In this document: positions 17,237 through 26,124 of the stretch, piece by piece
Numbering within the stretch: position 1 is the stretch's first letter
How the letters are laid out: every line of letters begins with the position of its first letter
NCBI GenBank assembly: GCA_028281945.1
Contig: JANQIW010000142.1
Location: forward strand, 1 to 37,149
DNA: 37,149 bases
Reading direction: 5' to 3'
Source: Prochloraceae cyanobacterium PL24a_bin.78
GTDB taxonomy: Bacteria > Cyanobacteriota > Cyanobacteriia > Cyanobacteriales > JANQIW01
The notes under the pieces: model-generated
Told to the model about the DNA's origin: nothing
Seen by the model: only the letters and a program-made list of their open reading frames with translations
Database searches by the model: none
Program-made: the position numbers and the translations under genes

Positions 17237-19858
17237 CTAAGACTTAGCTAACATACTAGGAGAAAGAGACTTAAAAGTTAGACGCTCATCTTCCACATCA
17301 CTAAAAATAGTATCACTAGGCTTATATTCACCACGTAAAATACCCTTAGCAATAGGAGTTTCAAGATACCTTTGAATGGCACGTTTTAGAGGACGAGCAC
17401 CATAAACCGGATCATAACCGATTTCTGCCAATAAATCCAAAGCCTCATCAGACAACTTAAGAGACAACTTTTGTTCACCCAAACGCTCTTCCAGAAGCTT
17501 AACCTGAAGCTTAATAATCTCCCGTAACTGGGATTTTTGGAGACTGTGGAAAATAATAATCTCATCAACCCGATTGAGAAACTCAGGCCGGAAACTATTG
17601 CGCAGAGTATCCATCACCCTACCGCGCATTTCCTCATACTGAGAATCATCACCAGCTAAATCGAGAATATACTGAGAGCCGATATTGCTAGTCATAATAA
17701 TAATGGTATTCTTAAAATCCACCACATGGCCTTGGGAATCAGTCAACCTCCCGTCATCCAAAATCTGTAACATAATATTAAAAACATCGTTATGTGCCTT
17801 CTCGATTTCATCAAAAAGAATCACAGAATAAGGTCTACGGCGAATAGCTTCCGTTAACTGACCCCCTTCATCATAACCAACATACCCTGGAGGCGCACCA
17901 ATGAGACGAGAAACCGCGTGTTTCTCCATGTATTCCGACATATCAATTCGCACTAATGCTTCAGGAGTATCAAACATAAAAGTAGCTAGTGCTTTGGCTA
18001 ACTCAGTTTTTCCCACGCCTGTAGGTCCAAGGAAAATAAAACTAGATGTGGGACGATTAGGATCCGATAAACCCGCCCGCGATCGTTGAATAGCGTCAGC
18101 CACAGCCAATACCGCCTCATGTTGCCCAATAACTTGCTGATGCAATTCTTCTTCCAAATGGAGCAATTTCTCCTTCTCCGATTCCACCAACTTACTAATA
18201 GGAATTCCCGTCCATTTAGAGATAATTTCAGCAATATCAGACTCTACAACTTCTTCCCTTAATAAAGAATGACCAATAGTTTGTCGCTCTGCTAATTGAG
18301 TTTCTCGCTCTTTAATTTGTCGTTGTAAATCTGTTAGTTTACCATAGCGTAATTCTGCTGCTCGATTTAAGTCATAATCCCGTTCTGCTTGTTGAATTTC
18401 TAAATTAACTTTATCGATGTTTTCCTTAATAGTTTTAATGCTATCAATTACCTCCTTTTCTGATTGCCATTGAGCATTTAATCGGGATTGATCTTCCTTT
18501 AGATCAGCCAATTCTTTCTCCAATTGTTGAAGTCTTTCAATAGAAATTTCATCAGTTTCTTTCTCTAAAGAAAGACGCTCCATTTCTCCTTGTAAAATTT
18601 TACGATCGAGTTCATCTAATTGCTCAGGTTTAGAAGTAATTTCCATCTTTAATTTAGCAGCAGATTCATCCACCAAATCAATTGCTTTATCAGGTAGAAA
18701 ACGATCGCTAATGTAACGATTAGAAAGCATAGCAGCAGCCACCAATGCCCTATCAGCAATTTTCACCCCATGATGAACCTCATAACGCTCTTTTAAACCC
18801 CTAAGAATTGAGATAGTATCTGTTACATTGGGTTCATTTACCATTACTTCTTGAAAACGCCTTTCAAGGGCAGCATCTTTTTCAATATACTTGCGATATT
18901 CATCCAGAGTTGTTGCTCCAATACAATGCAATTCACCCCTAGCCAGCATAGGTTTCAGGAGATTACCAGCATCCATTGCTCCTTGAGTAGCACCTGCTCC
19001 TACAACTGTATGAATTTCATCAATAAACATGATGATATTGCCTTGACTTTCCGTTACTTCTTTCAAAACTGCTTTAAGACGTTCTTCAAATTCTCCACGG
19101 TATTTAGCACCAGCAATTAACCCTCCTAAATCTAGGGCAATTAACTTTCGATCACGCAAAGATTCGGGGACATCTCTATTAATAATTCGCTGAGCTAAAC
19201 CTTCAACAATTGCAGTTTTACCCACTCCAGGTTCGCCAATTAAAACAGGATTATTTTTAGTTCTACGGGATAAAATTTGAATTGTACGACGAATTTCATC
19301 GTCTCTTCCTATCACTGGATCGAGCTTTCCTTCCCTAGCAAATTGAGTTAAATCCCGCCCATATTTTTCTAATGCTTGATATTTATTTTCGGGATTTTGG
19401 TCTGTTACTTTTTGAGATCCTCGGATTTGTTTAATAATTTCTTTGAGCTTATTTTCAGTCAGGTTAAATTCTTTAAATAAAGCCTTACCAAAACGATCAT
19501 CTTTTGGATAAGCTAAGATTAGATGTTCAATAGAAATATAGTTATCTTCTAACTCTTTGCGAAAGGCTTCCGCTCGATCGAGTAAAGTATCCAAACTCCT
19601 GCCTAAATAAACCGAATCACCAGGGTTAGAAACTTGAGGTTGACGGGCAATAAAACTATCTATTTTATCCCGTAATTTAGTAATACTAATATCAGCCTTA
19701 TTAAAAATACTACTTGCCAAACCCTCTTGTTCAATAAGAGATTTCATTAAATGTTCACTTTCGATTTGTTGCTGTTTATTTTGCTTACAAATATCTGGAC
19801 AACGAGCGATAGTTTCCCAAGCTTTTTCTGTAAATTTTTGTGGATTAGTTGGTTGCAT
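17237..19858 (-). CDS. clpB: ATP-dependent disaggregase ClpB
   Basis: An 873-aa Hsp100 chaperone that, with DnaK, pulls proteins out of aggregates. Domains in order: N-terminal Clp domain (1-145), first AAA+ module (Walker [10 protein letters not shown] at 208-216, Walker [10 protein letters not shown]), a long coiled-coil middle domain (about 405-530, including the heptad-rich [15 protein letters not shown] region), second AAA+ module (Walker [10 protein letters not shown] near 607), and the C-terminal small domain. The middle domain separates ClpB from ClpC and ClpA. Length and sequence match the heat-inducible ClpB1 type of Synechocystis rather than the longer ClpB2. The ATG at 19858 opens with the family-typical [16 protein letters not shown] found no CIRCE operator upstream. 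Confidence 0.97.
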   Translation of the reverse strand: MQPTNPQKFTEKAWETIARCPDICKQNKQQQIESEHLMKSLIEQEGLASSIFNKADISITKLRDKIDSFIARQPQVSNPGDSVYLGRSLDTLLDRAEAFRKELEDNYISIEHLILAYPKDDRFGKALFKEFNLTENKLKEIIKQIRGSQKVTDQNPENKYQALEKYGRDLTQFAREGKLDPVIGRDDEIRRTIQILSRRTKNNPVLIGEPGVGKTAIVEGLAQRIINRDVPESLRDRKLIALDLGGLIAGAKYRGEFEERLKAVLKEVTESQGNIIMFIDEIHTVVGAGATQGAMDAGNLLKPMLARGELHCIGATTLDEYRKYIEKDAALERRFQEVMVNEPNVTDTISILRGLKERYEVHHGVKIADRALVAAAMLSNRYISDRFLPDKAIDLVDESAAKLKMEITSKPEQLDELDRKILQGEMERLSLEKETDEISIERLQQLEKELADLKEDQSRLNAQWQSEKEVIDSIKTIKENIDKVNLEIQQAERDYDLNRAAELRYGKLTDLQRQIKERETQLAERQTIGHSLLREEVVESDIAEIISKWTGIPISKLVESEKEKLLHLEEELHQQVIGQHEAVLAVADAIQRSRAGLSDPNRPTSSFIFLGPTGVGKTELAKALATFMFDTPEALVRIDMSEYMEKHAVSRLIGAPPGYVGYDEGGQLTEAIRRRPYSVILFDEIEKAHNDVFNIMLQILDDGRLTDSQGHVVDFKNTIIIMTSNIGSQYILDLAGDDSQYEEMRGRVMDTLRNSFRPEFLNRVDEIIIFHSLQKSQLREIIKLQVKLLEERLGEQKLSLKLSDEALDLLAEIGYDPVYGARPLKRAIQRYLETPIAKGILRGEYKPSDTIFSDVEDERLTFKSLSPSMLAKS

Positions 19859-20486
19859 ATTATCTTTTATACCTTACTAATAAATTGATTTAATTTTATT
19901 TTTCTATCCTTATTGTAATAACTTAAGCCTAAAAGATAGAGTAGGAAGACACTACCAAAGAGGTTTGGTTTTCCCTCATTAATAAACTCCTGTAAATAGT
20001 TATGAGGATTTTTGATCTTAATACCCAAAGAAATACACCTTAAAAATTTGCCAATAAAACTTAATTAAATTATCAATTAAAATCTATTTTTAGATTGACT
20101 TTATTCTCCTCGTTTTTCTAATTATTATATCAATTTTCAGTTTTTTCTTAAGCAATTTTTGGAGAAATTTGAGCATTTTATTTCTATTTTGAAACAGTTT
20201 CTCTAGAATTAATTGTTTAGTAAAACCTAAAATATCTCCACAAAATATCTAATTAGTTAGATAGAAATAGATAGAAAAAATCAAATTAAAATATATATAG
20301 CAATAGATTTTTGTTAAGATATTCTAGTTATATTTACCTTCTAGACAAAAAATCAAAAAAGAATTAAATTTGGAATACCAGTTAAACAGGTTTCACTTGA
20401 CCATAAATAGTCCGCCATTCAATAAATAATATTGACAAACCGAGAATTACTAATTGAAACAATTGCATTGTTCAAAAAATAATAAT
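19859..20486. other. Divergent intergenic region upstream of clpB
   Basis: A 628-base AT-rich gap between clpB (leftward) and the phosphoesterase gene (rightward). It contains a small hairpin, ACCAAA-GAGG-TTTGGT at 19954-19969, in the clpB leader region. A TTGACA at 20432-20437 lies about 50 bases before the right-hand gene, without a good -10. No CIRCE element, tRNA or open frame of note is visible. The room could hold a regulatory RNA, but nothing proves it. Confidence 0.45.
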
Positions 20487-21965
20487 ATGAAAAAAAAACA
20501 ACAAAAACATGGGATAATCCAAAATAAAGTAATAGCTACCATTGGTCTAATTCTATTATTATTCTTAGTAATGATAAAATTCCCAATAAATATAAACGCT
20601 ATAGCATTGGTAGATACAATTAGACCAGAGAATGAAAATAACGAAACCGTTATTTTTACCGTATATGGAGATATTCCATATAAAGCATCAGTATCCAATT
20701 ATATAAAAAACGGACAAAAAGCCGAAGATACAAATGTATTAGAGCAATTGATCGAACCAACCATCAAGCGCAGAAATGATATCCCCTTTGCCATACATCT
20801 AGGAGATGTGGGCCGCCCAGAATATGCTTGCTCTCAAGAATGGCGGAATCAAACCCTAAATAATTGGCAAAATCTGGAAAAACCAGTAGTTTTCACTCCA
20901 GGAGATAATGATTGGACTGATTGCGATCGAGTACAACTAGATCCATTAACTGAACTTGCACAAATCCGAAGCACATTTTATGGAGAATATGGCTTATTGT
21001 ATGGTAAAAATGGTTTATGTACCGCAAATATTTTCTCTTTACAATGTGAATTTCAACCATCTCAAACCTTACCAGAATTAATTCAGTGGTCATATAACAA
21101 TATAGCATTTGGATCTGTTCACATGGTAGGAAGCCGTAATGGTTGGGTAGATGACGATCCTGTAAGACAACTTGAAGTAAAACAAAGGGTTGAAGGAATG
21201 AAAAAACTATTATCAAACCTCCAAAATACAGCCCTAACTAATAACAATGCCGCCGTTGTAGTTGCCACTCAAGTCGATCCATTTGAAGGTGGAGAATGTC
21301 AAGGAGATTATATTGAGTTATGCAATAGCCTAAAAGAATTAGCACAAACAGTGAAAGTTCCGGTACTATTCGCTCATGGAGATACAAATGCCTATTGTTT
21401 TCATAAACCATTTGCCCATATTGATAACCTGTGGCGTTTAAATGCAGCAGGTGACTTTAAAGTAATAGATGCCAACATGGTATATTTCGATCCAAATAAT
21501 AGGGATAAACCATTTACTATCACAGGTTTACTCTCAGGATTAGAACCACCGAATGAATGCAACTATAGCAGAGATGAAGAAGAAGCAATTAAATATAATC
21601 GTATTGGAGCATTAGTACGTCAAGATTTTTCTGATTGTAAAAATAATGATGTAAATACTGATGGATTCAAACAAGACGAGAGCTTAATCGGCGGGTATAT
21701 TAGTGTTACTCAAAAGTCTGATAATGATTCATTTACTGTTTCAGCAAATATAACAGCAGGAACACCTAATACTGAATATAATTTATATTTGAAATGTGTT
21801 CAATCATTAGGAAAAATCCAAACTGATAACAATGGCATAGGAGAAAAAACCTTCACTTTCGATAAAAATTTAGTAGGAGAAACCTTTGCTTTTGATATGT
21901 ATCCCAATGGTGCTCCAACTGACAACAAATATCAGAGTGAAACAATAACCTTTGGAATAGATTAG
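20487..21965 (+). CDS. Exported metallophosphoesterase-like protein
   Basis: A 492-aa protein. Start is the ATG at 20487; an in-frame TTG at 20454 gives a poorer N-terminus. Residues 1-40 form a long signal peptide or anchor (VIATIGLILLLFLVMIKF). The body has calcineurin-like metal-site motifs: YGDIPY (Asp62), HLGDVG (Asp107), TPGDNDWTDC (Asp140, Asn141) and FAHGDTN. The pattern GD...GDND...H is that of metal-dependent phosphoesterases. The final 90 residues form a separate beta-rich domain (ISVTQKSDNDSFTVSANIT) resembling an extracellular accessory module. Substrate is unknown. It stands alone. Confidence 0.78.
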   Translation: MKKKQQKHGIIQNKVIATIGLILLLFLVMIKFPININAIALVDTIRPENENNETVIFTVYGDIPYKASVSNYIKNGQKAEDTNVLEQLIEPTIKRRNDIPFAIHLGDVGRPEYACSQEWRNQTLNNWQNLEKPVVFTPGDNDWTDCDRVQLDPLTELAQIRSTFYGEYGLLYGKNGLCTANIFSLQCEFQPSQTLPELIQWSYNNIAFGSVHMVGSRNGWVDDDPVRQLEVKQRVEGMKKLLSNLQNTALTNNNAAVVVATQVDPFEGGECQGDYIELCNSLKELAQTVKVPVLFAHGDTNAYCFHKPFAHIDNLWRLNAAGDFKVIDANMVYFDPNNRDKPFTITGLLSGLEPPNECNYSRDEEEAIKYNRIGALVRQDFSDCKNNDVNTDGFKQDESLIGGYISVTQKSDNDSFTVSANITAGTPNTEYNLYLKCVQSLGKIQTDNNGIGEKTFTFDKNLVGETFAFDMYPNGAPTDNKYQSETITFGID

Positions 21966-22024
21966 TTTCTCCTTAATCAAATAACTATTTACCTTTTTAG
22001 GGAAGTTATTCCATTATAGAAAAG

Positions 22025-22060
22025 GGTTAATAGCTAACCATTAAATATTAACTATTAACC
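22025..22060. terminator. Inverted repeat between convergent genes
   Basis: GGTTAATAG (22025-22033) and CTATTAACC (22052-22060) are perfect reverse complements with 18 bases between. They lie between the phosphoesterase gene and the convergent Uma2 gene, a spot for a two-way terminator. No clear T-tract follows, so the call is tentative. Confidence 0.35.
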
Positions 22061-22074
22061 TTATCAAACATTAA

Positions 22075-22866
22075 CTATTCAATATTGGGATCGATTCCTA
22101 AAGCCCGCAATCTTTGGAGTAATTTTTCATTTTGTTGCCTCATAATTTCATTTTGTTGTTCAGCAGTTTCAGCGCGTTGTTCAGCAATTTCAGCACGTTG
22201 ATTTGCTAAAATTGTTTTCTCATCTCCAGTCAAAAGGAGATTGCGGGATTTATCGCACCAACGCAACCAAGTATCGTGTTTTTTTTCAAACTCTCCCTCC
22301 CAAAAAGTCACACCTAAATTGACTTCCTCTAAGAAATTTTCAGACATTTCTGCATAATGAGCACCATTCATTTTGTAAATATGCAATGGTTTATCATCTA
22401 ATTGCCGAGTAGGATCGTAAACAATATAATAACTAACCCGCATTCTTTCATAAATAGAAAGCTTACTAGTCAACTCATTTCCCACTTTATTAGAAACAAT
22501 TTCCACAACTACTTCAGGAGGTTTACCAAAATTCCAAACAAAATAAGAACGATTCTGTTTTTCCCACCAATTATCAGGAATTGTGACATTTAAACTAATA
22601 AAAATATCAGGAACAATCGGCGGCAAATCTGATTGATAAAAGATCCCAACATTCGCATCAGCTAAAAACATTTCCTCTTCAAAAGAAGAATAAAGACAAC
22701 TTACCAACAAACGCTGCTGTTTAGCAGAAAAAAGGTTATCCACAGGCGTATCATCTTCCGTTACTAAATTCTCAACATCAGGTAATTCCAAATCAAATTC
22801 ATTCTCCTCCCCATCCTCCAAAGAAGAAGAAGCTAATTTTTCCGAGACAATACTTTTATCTAACAT
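22075..22866 (-). CDS. Uma2-family (DUF820) nuclease-fold protein
   Basis: A 263-aa member of the Uma2/DUF820 family, very expanded in cyanobacteria and built on a PD-(D/E)XK nuclease fold. The fold's core is visible in PPIVPDIFISLNV (the Asp) and PPEVVVEIVSNKVG (E-x-[VI]-S-x-K). An acidic N-terminal extension (about 1-45) precedes the domain. The last 50 residues are a coiled coil made of repeated heptad-like words (EIAEQRAETAEQQNEIMRQQ). Family roles are unsettled; some copies are thought to be transposon-derived or mobile. It stands alone and converges on the phosphoesterase gene. Confidence 0.88.
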   Translation of the reverse strand: MLDKSIVSEKLASSSLEDGEENEFDLELPDVENLVTEDDTPVDNLFSAKQQRLLVSCLYSSFEEEMFLADANVGIFYQSDLPPIVPDIFISLNVTIPDNWWEKQNRSYFVWNFGKPPEVVVEIVSNKVGNELTSKLSIYERMRVSYYIVYDPTRQLDDKPLHIYKMNGAHYAEMSENFLEEVNLGVTFWEGEFEKKHDTWLRWCDKSRNLLLTGDEKTILANQRAEIAEQRAETAEQQNEIMRQQNEKLLQRLRALGIDPNIE

Positions 22867-22918
22867 AAATTTATCTCATAATTTTTTAAGTTATACCAAT
22901 TTTCTAAAGCAATACTAG

Positions 22919-23059
22919 AGTTAAAATGTTCTGATTTTAGGATAATTAACAAAAACTTATTCTCCTTAATCTCAGTATCAATTCCTACTTACCCATCTCC
23001 CCATTCCCCCCATTCCCCCCATTCTCCCATTCTTCATCTCTATCGCTATTAAAGAAAAA
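22919..23059 (+). repeat. Dispersed repeat copy B with minisatellite core
   Basis: The left arm (AGTTAAAATG, then TTTTAGGATAATTAACAAAA and CTTATTCTCC) matches copy A at 1451. The core (about 22991-23033) is runs of CCCATCTC, CCCATTCC and CCCATTCT. The right arm is CATCTCTATCGCTATTAAAGAAAAA. It lies just upstream of the dienelactone hydrolase gene and may contribute to its leader or promoter region. Confidence 0.7.
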
Positions 23060-23168
23060 TGATATTATTCTCAGTGTATCCATTCTCTAATCAAAAGTAG
23101 AATGGAAGTCAAAAATTGCCCATCAATTTAGTTTAACTACATTTTAACTACTAAAAGGAGACAAAAAA

Positions 23169-23906
23169 GTGAAGATTACCCAAAAAGAAGTATCCCTCAT
23201 CGTGGATGATAGTTTAATGCGTGTTTATGTAGCATCTCCAGCAGTACAGGGTGTTTATCCTGGAATCGTCTTTTACACCGATATCTATCAATTAGGCGGC
23301 CCCATGATTCGCGCTGCTAACTACTTGGCTGGATATGGTTATGTGGTGGCTGCACCGGAAATTTTCCATCGCACTGAACCCATCGGTTTGGTTATGGAAC
23401 CCACTCCCCTTGGTAAAATGCGGGGTAATGATAATGCTCGTCGTACTCCTGTTCCTGCTTATGATGCTGATACCCGCGCTGTGATTGACTTTCTGAAGGG
23501 GGAAAGCTCTGTAGATTCAGACAAATTAGGTGCTCTTGGCTTTTGTATCGGGGGACATTTAGCTTTTAGGGCAGCTTTTGAACAGGAAATTAAAGCTTCT
23601 GTCTGTTGTTATCCTACTGGAGTTCCCAAGGGTAAATTGGGGAGAGGTAAGGCTGATTCAATCGATCGTGTTAGTGAGATTAAAGGGGATATGTTATTAG
23701 TTATCGGCACTCTTGATCCCCATATTCCTTATGACGATCGTAAAGTTTTACTTCAATCTCTGGAAGATGCTAAGGTTAAACACAAAACTTTTATCTGTGA
23801 CAATGAGCATACTTTTATGCGTGATGATGGTTATCGTTACGATCCTGTGGCTTCTACCGAAGCTTGGGGTGAAGTTATTGCTTTTTTGAAAGGTATTTTT
23901 AACTAA
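23169..23906 (+). CDS. Dienelactone hydrolase family protein
   Basis: A 245-aa alpha/beta hydrolase of the dienelactone hydrolase family. The catalytic triad is readable: Cys126 in LGFCIGGH, Asp183 in GTLDPHIP, and His214 in NEHTFMRD. The classic enzyme opens dienelactones from chlorocatechol breakdown, but in cyanobacteria the natural substrate is unknown. Start is GTG at 23169: AAGGAG (23155-23160) sits 8 bases before it, the clearest ribosome-binding site in the window. Codon use is more GC-rich than the surrounding accessory genes, suggesting a well-expressed core gene. Confidence 0.92.
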   Translation: MKITQKEVSLIVDDSLMRVYVASPAVQGVYPGIVFYTDIYQLGGPMIRAANYLAGYGYVVAAPEIFHRTEPIGLVMEPTPLGKMRGNDNARRTPVPAYDADTRAVIDFLKGESSVDSDKLGALGFCIGGHLAFRAAFEQEIKASVCCYPTGVPKGKLGRGKADSIDRVSEIKGDMLLVIGTLDPHIPYDDRKVLLQSLEDAKVKHKTFICDNEHTFMRDDGYRYDPVASTEAWGEVIAFLKGIFN

Positions 23907-24074
23907 ATAAAAAGTAAATAGAAATATTATATTGGAATTAAAGGAAAGACTAAAGATATATTTATCCTAACCTTGCCCTTTTTCCATTTAATAGAAATTC
24001 CTCAAACACTAGCGAAAGAACAAAGATTGAGATATAATGGTATTAGTATAAATCATCTGATTAAGAATAAAACC

Positions 24075-24434
24075 ATGTCACAACCAAGCCAAAATAATAT
24101 CCAAAGTATTGGAACTAATTATGGAGAAGCCAATCTCGCAGGTGGAAATATAAATAAAACTATCAGCGAAGGAGAAAAAAATAATTTAGCTGAATTAGCC
24201 AAAGAAATTCAATCACTTTTGGATCAATTATCCCAAACTTATCCCACTTCAACTGCATCAGAACAAATGGTGGTTGCTACTGAAGCTGTAACTCAAATAG
24301 AAAAGAATCCAAATCTAAAGTCCAAGATCATTAATGCTCTCAAATCAGCAGGAAGCGAAGGATTGAAAGAATTGGTAAATCGTCCTCTTTTTAATATTCT
24401 TATGGCGGCGATCGAAGGATGGAGGGATTCTTGA
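24075..24434 (+). CDS. Small signalling-type protein paired with the next gene
   Basis: A 119-aa protein, started at the ATG at 24075; the frame is open 102 bases further upstream but that part looks non-coding. Residues 7-29 hold an N/G-rich motif (NNIQSIGTNYGEANLAGG then NINKT) shared with the C-terminus of the protein from the next gene. After it come helices: NNLAELAKEIQSLLDQLSQT, EQMVVATEAVTQIEKNPNLK, and KIINALKSAGSEGLKELVNR, ending in a short hydrophobic stretch. I recognise the overall type from cyanobacterial accessory loci near repeat and NTPase proteins but cannot name a family with certainty. The stop codon overlaps the next gene, so translation is probably coupled. Confidence 0.75.
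   Translation: MSQPSQNNIQSIGTNYGEANLAGGNINKTISEGEKNNLAELAKEIQSLLDQLSQTYPTSTASEQMVVATEAVTQIEKNPNLKSKIINALKSAGSEGLKELVNRPLFNILMAAIEGWRDS
24093..24161 (+). repeat. 69-bp shared motif, copy 1 (N-terminal)
   Basis: It codes residues 7-29 of the small protein and pairs in frame with 25835-25903 at the end of the next gene. The first 20 bases differ at one position (AATAATATCCAAAGTATTGG against ...TACTGG). Later bases diverge more than the protein does, which argues for selection on the motif. Confidence 0.7.
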
Positions 24435-25912
24435 TAGGATTTTTTCAAAGAATATTTGGTATAATACAAAAAATATTTGGCATAACACAAGTTAAAAGGC
24501 TTAAACGAGGAGTTGATCACTGGAACAGTTGGAGAAAGAAGAATTCAGAGATCGAAATCAAGCTCAATGGCGCCAACCTCCAAGGTGCCAAGCTCTATCA
24601 TGCCAACCTCAAAGATGCCAACCTCTATTGTGCCAACCTCAAAGGTGCTAAGCTCTATCGTGCCAACCTCCAAGGTGCCAACCTCAAAGGTGTCAACCTC
24701 AAAGGTGCCTACCTCAATGGTGCCTACCTCCAAGGTGCCAACCTCTATCGTGCCAACCTCCAAGGTGCCAACCTCTATCGTGCCAACTTCGAAGATGCCT
24801 ACCTCGAAGATGCCTACCTCGAAAATGCCTACCTCAATGTTGCCAACCTCAAAGGTGCCAAGCTCTATCGTACCAACCTCCAAGGTGCCAATCTCCAAGA
24901 CGCCAACCTCAAAGGTGCCAACCTCCAAGGTGCCTACCTCAATGATGCCTATTTAATTGGTACCAACCTCCAAGGTGCCAATCTCCAAGACGCCAACCTC
25001 AAAGGTGCCTACCTCAATGATGCCTATTTAATTGGAGTTACAGCATTAAATGCTGATTTTACTAATGCTATTCTTACTGGTGCTTGTATTGAAGATTGGA
25101 ATATCAACAGCAATATTAAATTAGATAATGTTATTTGCGATTATATTTATTTAACCTATGAAACAAAAGATGAATATTCAAATGATTTTGTTTTTAAGAA
25201 TCGTCGTCCCATATATCCTGATAAAAATTTTGAACGAGGAGAATTTACTAGATTCATCCAGAAAGGATTAGAAATATTGGATTTGACTTATATAAAAGAT
25301 CAGGCAGAGGATACTACCAAAGACAATCAAGAGGAAGAAGAGATTAAAAGATTTATCGAATTTCCCCCAGAATACAAGGAAGCAGGTACTTCAATCTTGA
25401 CTTTTTTTAGTCATATATTAAAATATAAATATCCTGATATAAAAGCTACAGTTAAAATAGAGTTAGAAGGATATACTCTAAGGATGATTATTGATACTCC
25501 AACTGGTTCTAGAGATATTATAGAAGAAACTCTTCAAAATTATGGAAAAGTAGTTATAGGCAAATTACCAGCAAAAGAATTTTTAGATGATCCTTTTGAA
25601 GTAATGCGTTTAGAAAACCAATTGGAAATAGCTAAAATGCAATTAAAGCAAACAGAAAAACTGCTTAATCTTAGCAAAAATAATTATGAAAACCGAATCC
25701 AATCACTTGAACTACAAAATAATGTTAGCCAAAATAACCATGAAAAACAAATTAAATCACTTGAACTACAACTAGACAAACTCTATTCTTTAATAGAAAA
25801 AAGTTTAGAAAAAGATCATAGAACAAATGTGATTAATAATATCCAAAGTACTGGGAATAACGAAGGAAAAACTAATCTGGCAAGTAAAGATATAAATACA
25901 ACCTCAACTTGA
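24419..25912 (+). CDS. Pentapeptide-repeat protein with alpha/beta adaptor domain and C-terminal motif
   Basis: A 497-aa protein. Residues 1-50 are hydrophobic then basic (FLIGFFQRIFGIIQKIFGI), possibly membrane-associating. Residues about 52-225 are pentapeptide repeats (ANLQG, AYLND). A linker CIEDWNINSN...ICDYIYL and GEFTRFIQKGLEILDL follows. Then comes an alpha/beta domain at about 315-385 (FPPEYKEAGTSILTFFSHIL, TVKIELEGYTLRMIIDTP) and a coiled coil (about 395-470). Residues 473-495 repeat the upstream protein's N-terminal motif. The ATG at 24419 overlaps the upstream gene by 16 bases; a TTG at 24431 is a serious alternative, having GGAGGG (24421-24426) four bases before it and sharing TTGA with the upstream stop. 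Confidence 0.85.
   Translation: MEGFLIGFFQRIFGIIQKIFGITQVKRLKRGVDHWNSWRKKNSEIEIKLNGANLQGAKLYHANLKDANLYCANLKGAKLYRANLQGANLKGVNLKGAYLNGAYLQGANLYRANLQGANLYRANFEDAYLEDAYLENAYLNVANLKGAKLYRTNLQGANLQDANLKGANLQGAYLNDAYLIGTNLQGANLQDANLKGAYLNDAYLIGVTALNADFTNAILTGACIEDWNINSNIKLDNVICDYIYLTYETKDEYSNDFVFKNRRPIYPDKNFERGEFTRFIQKGLEILDLTYIKDQAEDTTKDNQEEEEIKRFIEFPPEYKEAGTSILTFFSHILKYKYPDIKATVKIELEGYTLRMIIDTPTGSRDIIEETLQNYGKVVIGKLPAKEFLDDPFEVMRLENQLEIAKMQLKQTEKLLNLSKNNYENRIQSLELQNNVSQNNHEKQIKSLELQLDKLYSLIEKSLEKDHRTNVINNIQSTGNNEGKTNLASKDINTTST
24570..25035 (+). repeat. 15-bp-based coding repeat (pentapeptide helix)
   Basis: The DNA is built from 15-base words such as GCCAACCTCCAAGGT. Because the unit is a multiple of three and lacks stops in other frames, long phantom frames are open on both strands here (for example 24545-24928 reversed). 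Two segments (24880-24955 and 24964-25030) are close duplicates of each other, a sign of recent expansion. Confidence 0.8.
25835..25903 (+). repeat. 69-bp shared motif, copy 2 (C-terminal)
   Basis: It codes residues 473-495 of the pentapeptide protein (NNIQSTGNNEGKTNLASKD then INTT). Aligned without gaps to copy 1, 13 residues are identical, keeping N-N-I-Q-S-x-G-x-N-x-G and N-L-A plus I-N-x-T. Confidence 0.7.
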
Positions 25913-25930
25913 GAAATAAAATAATGATAG

Positions 25931-26073
25931 ACTTTAAGAATCTTAAATCTAAGACAATTAATCAAAATTCACTTTCCCTACTCTCTGCTATCCACCAATA
26001 ATTCTCTATCTTCCCATTCTTCCCATTCACCCCATTCTTCCCATTCTCCATCTATATCATTATTAAAGAAAAA
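25931..26073 (+). repeat. Dispersed repeat copy C with minisatellite core
   Basis: The left arm reads ACTTTAAGAATCTTAAATCT then AAGACAATTAATCAAAATTC. The core (about 26010-26050) repeats TTCCCATTC. The right arm CATCTATATCATTATTAAAG plus AAAAA matches copy B. It fills most of the gap after the pentapeptide gene. Confidence 0.68.
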
Positions 26074-26112
26074 AGAAAAAAAGGCGATGCCAATCAAAAA
26101 AAAGCGATCGCC
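26071..26112 (-). terminator. Rho-independent terminator built on a HIP1 site
   Basis: Read on the minus strand, GGCGATCGC (26112-26104) pairs with GCATCGCC (26090-26083) apart from one bulged base. The stem is followed by a 7-base T-run interrupted further on by one C (26082-26071). It lies 12 bases past the stop of the exported protein gene, as a terminator should. The HIP1 octamer supplies half of the stem. Confidence 0.6.
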
Positions 26113-26124
26113 CAAAAAAAACTA

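Noticed and set aside
17998..18234. Frames opposite or out of phase within clpB
   Set aside because: Contained in a highly conserved gene read in another frame; no independent support.
19859..20450. CIRCE heat-shock operator expected before a chaperone gene
   Set aside because: No TTAGCACTC-N9-GAGTGCTAA or near match was found.
24545..24928. Long minus-strand frame opposite the pentapeptide repeats (VGTFEVG repeats)
   Set aside because: A shadow of the 15-bp coding repeat; the plus frame has family similarity before and after the repeat, the minus frame none.
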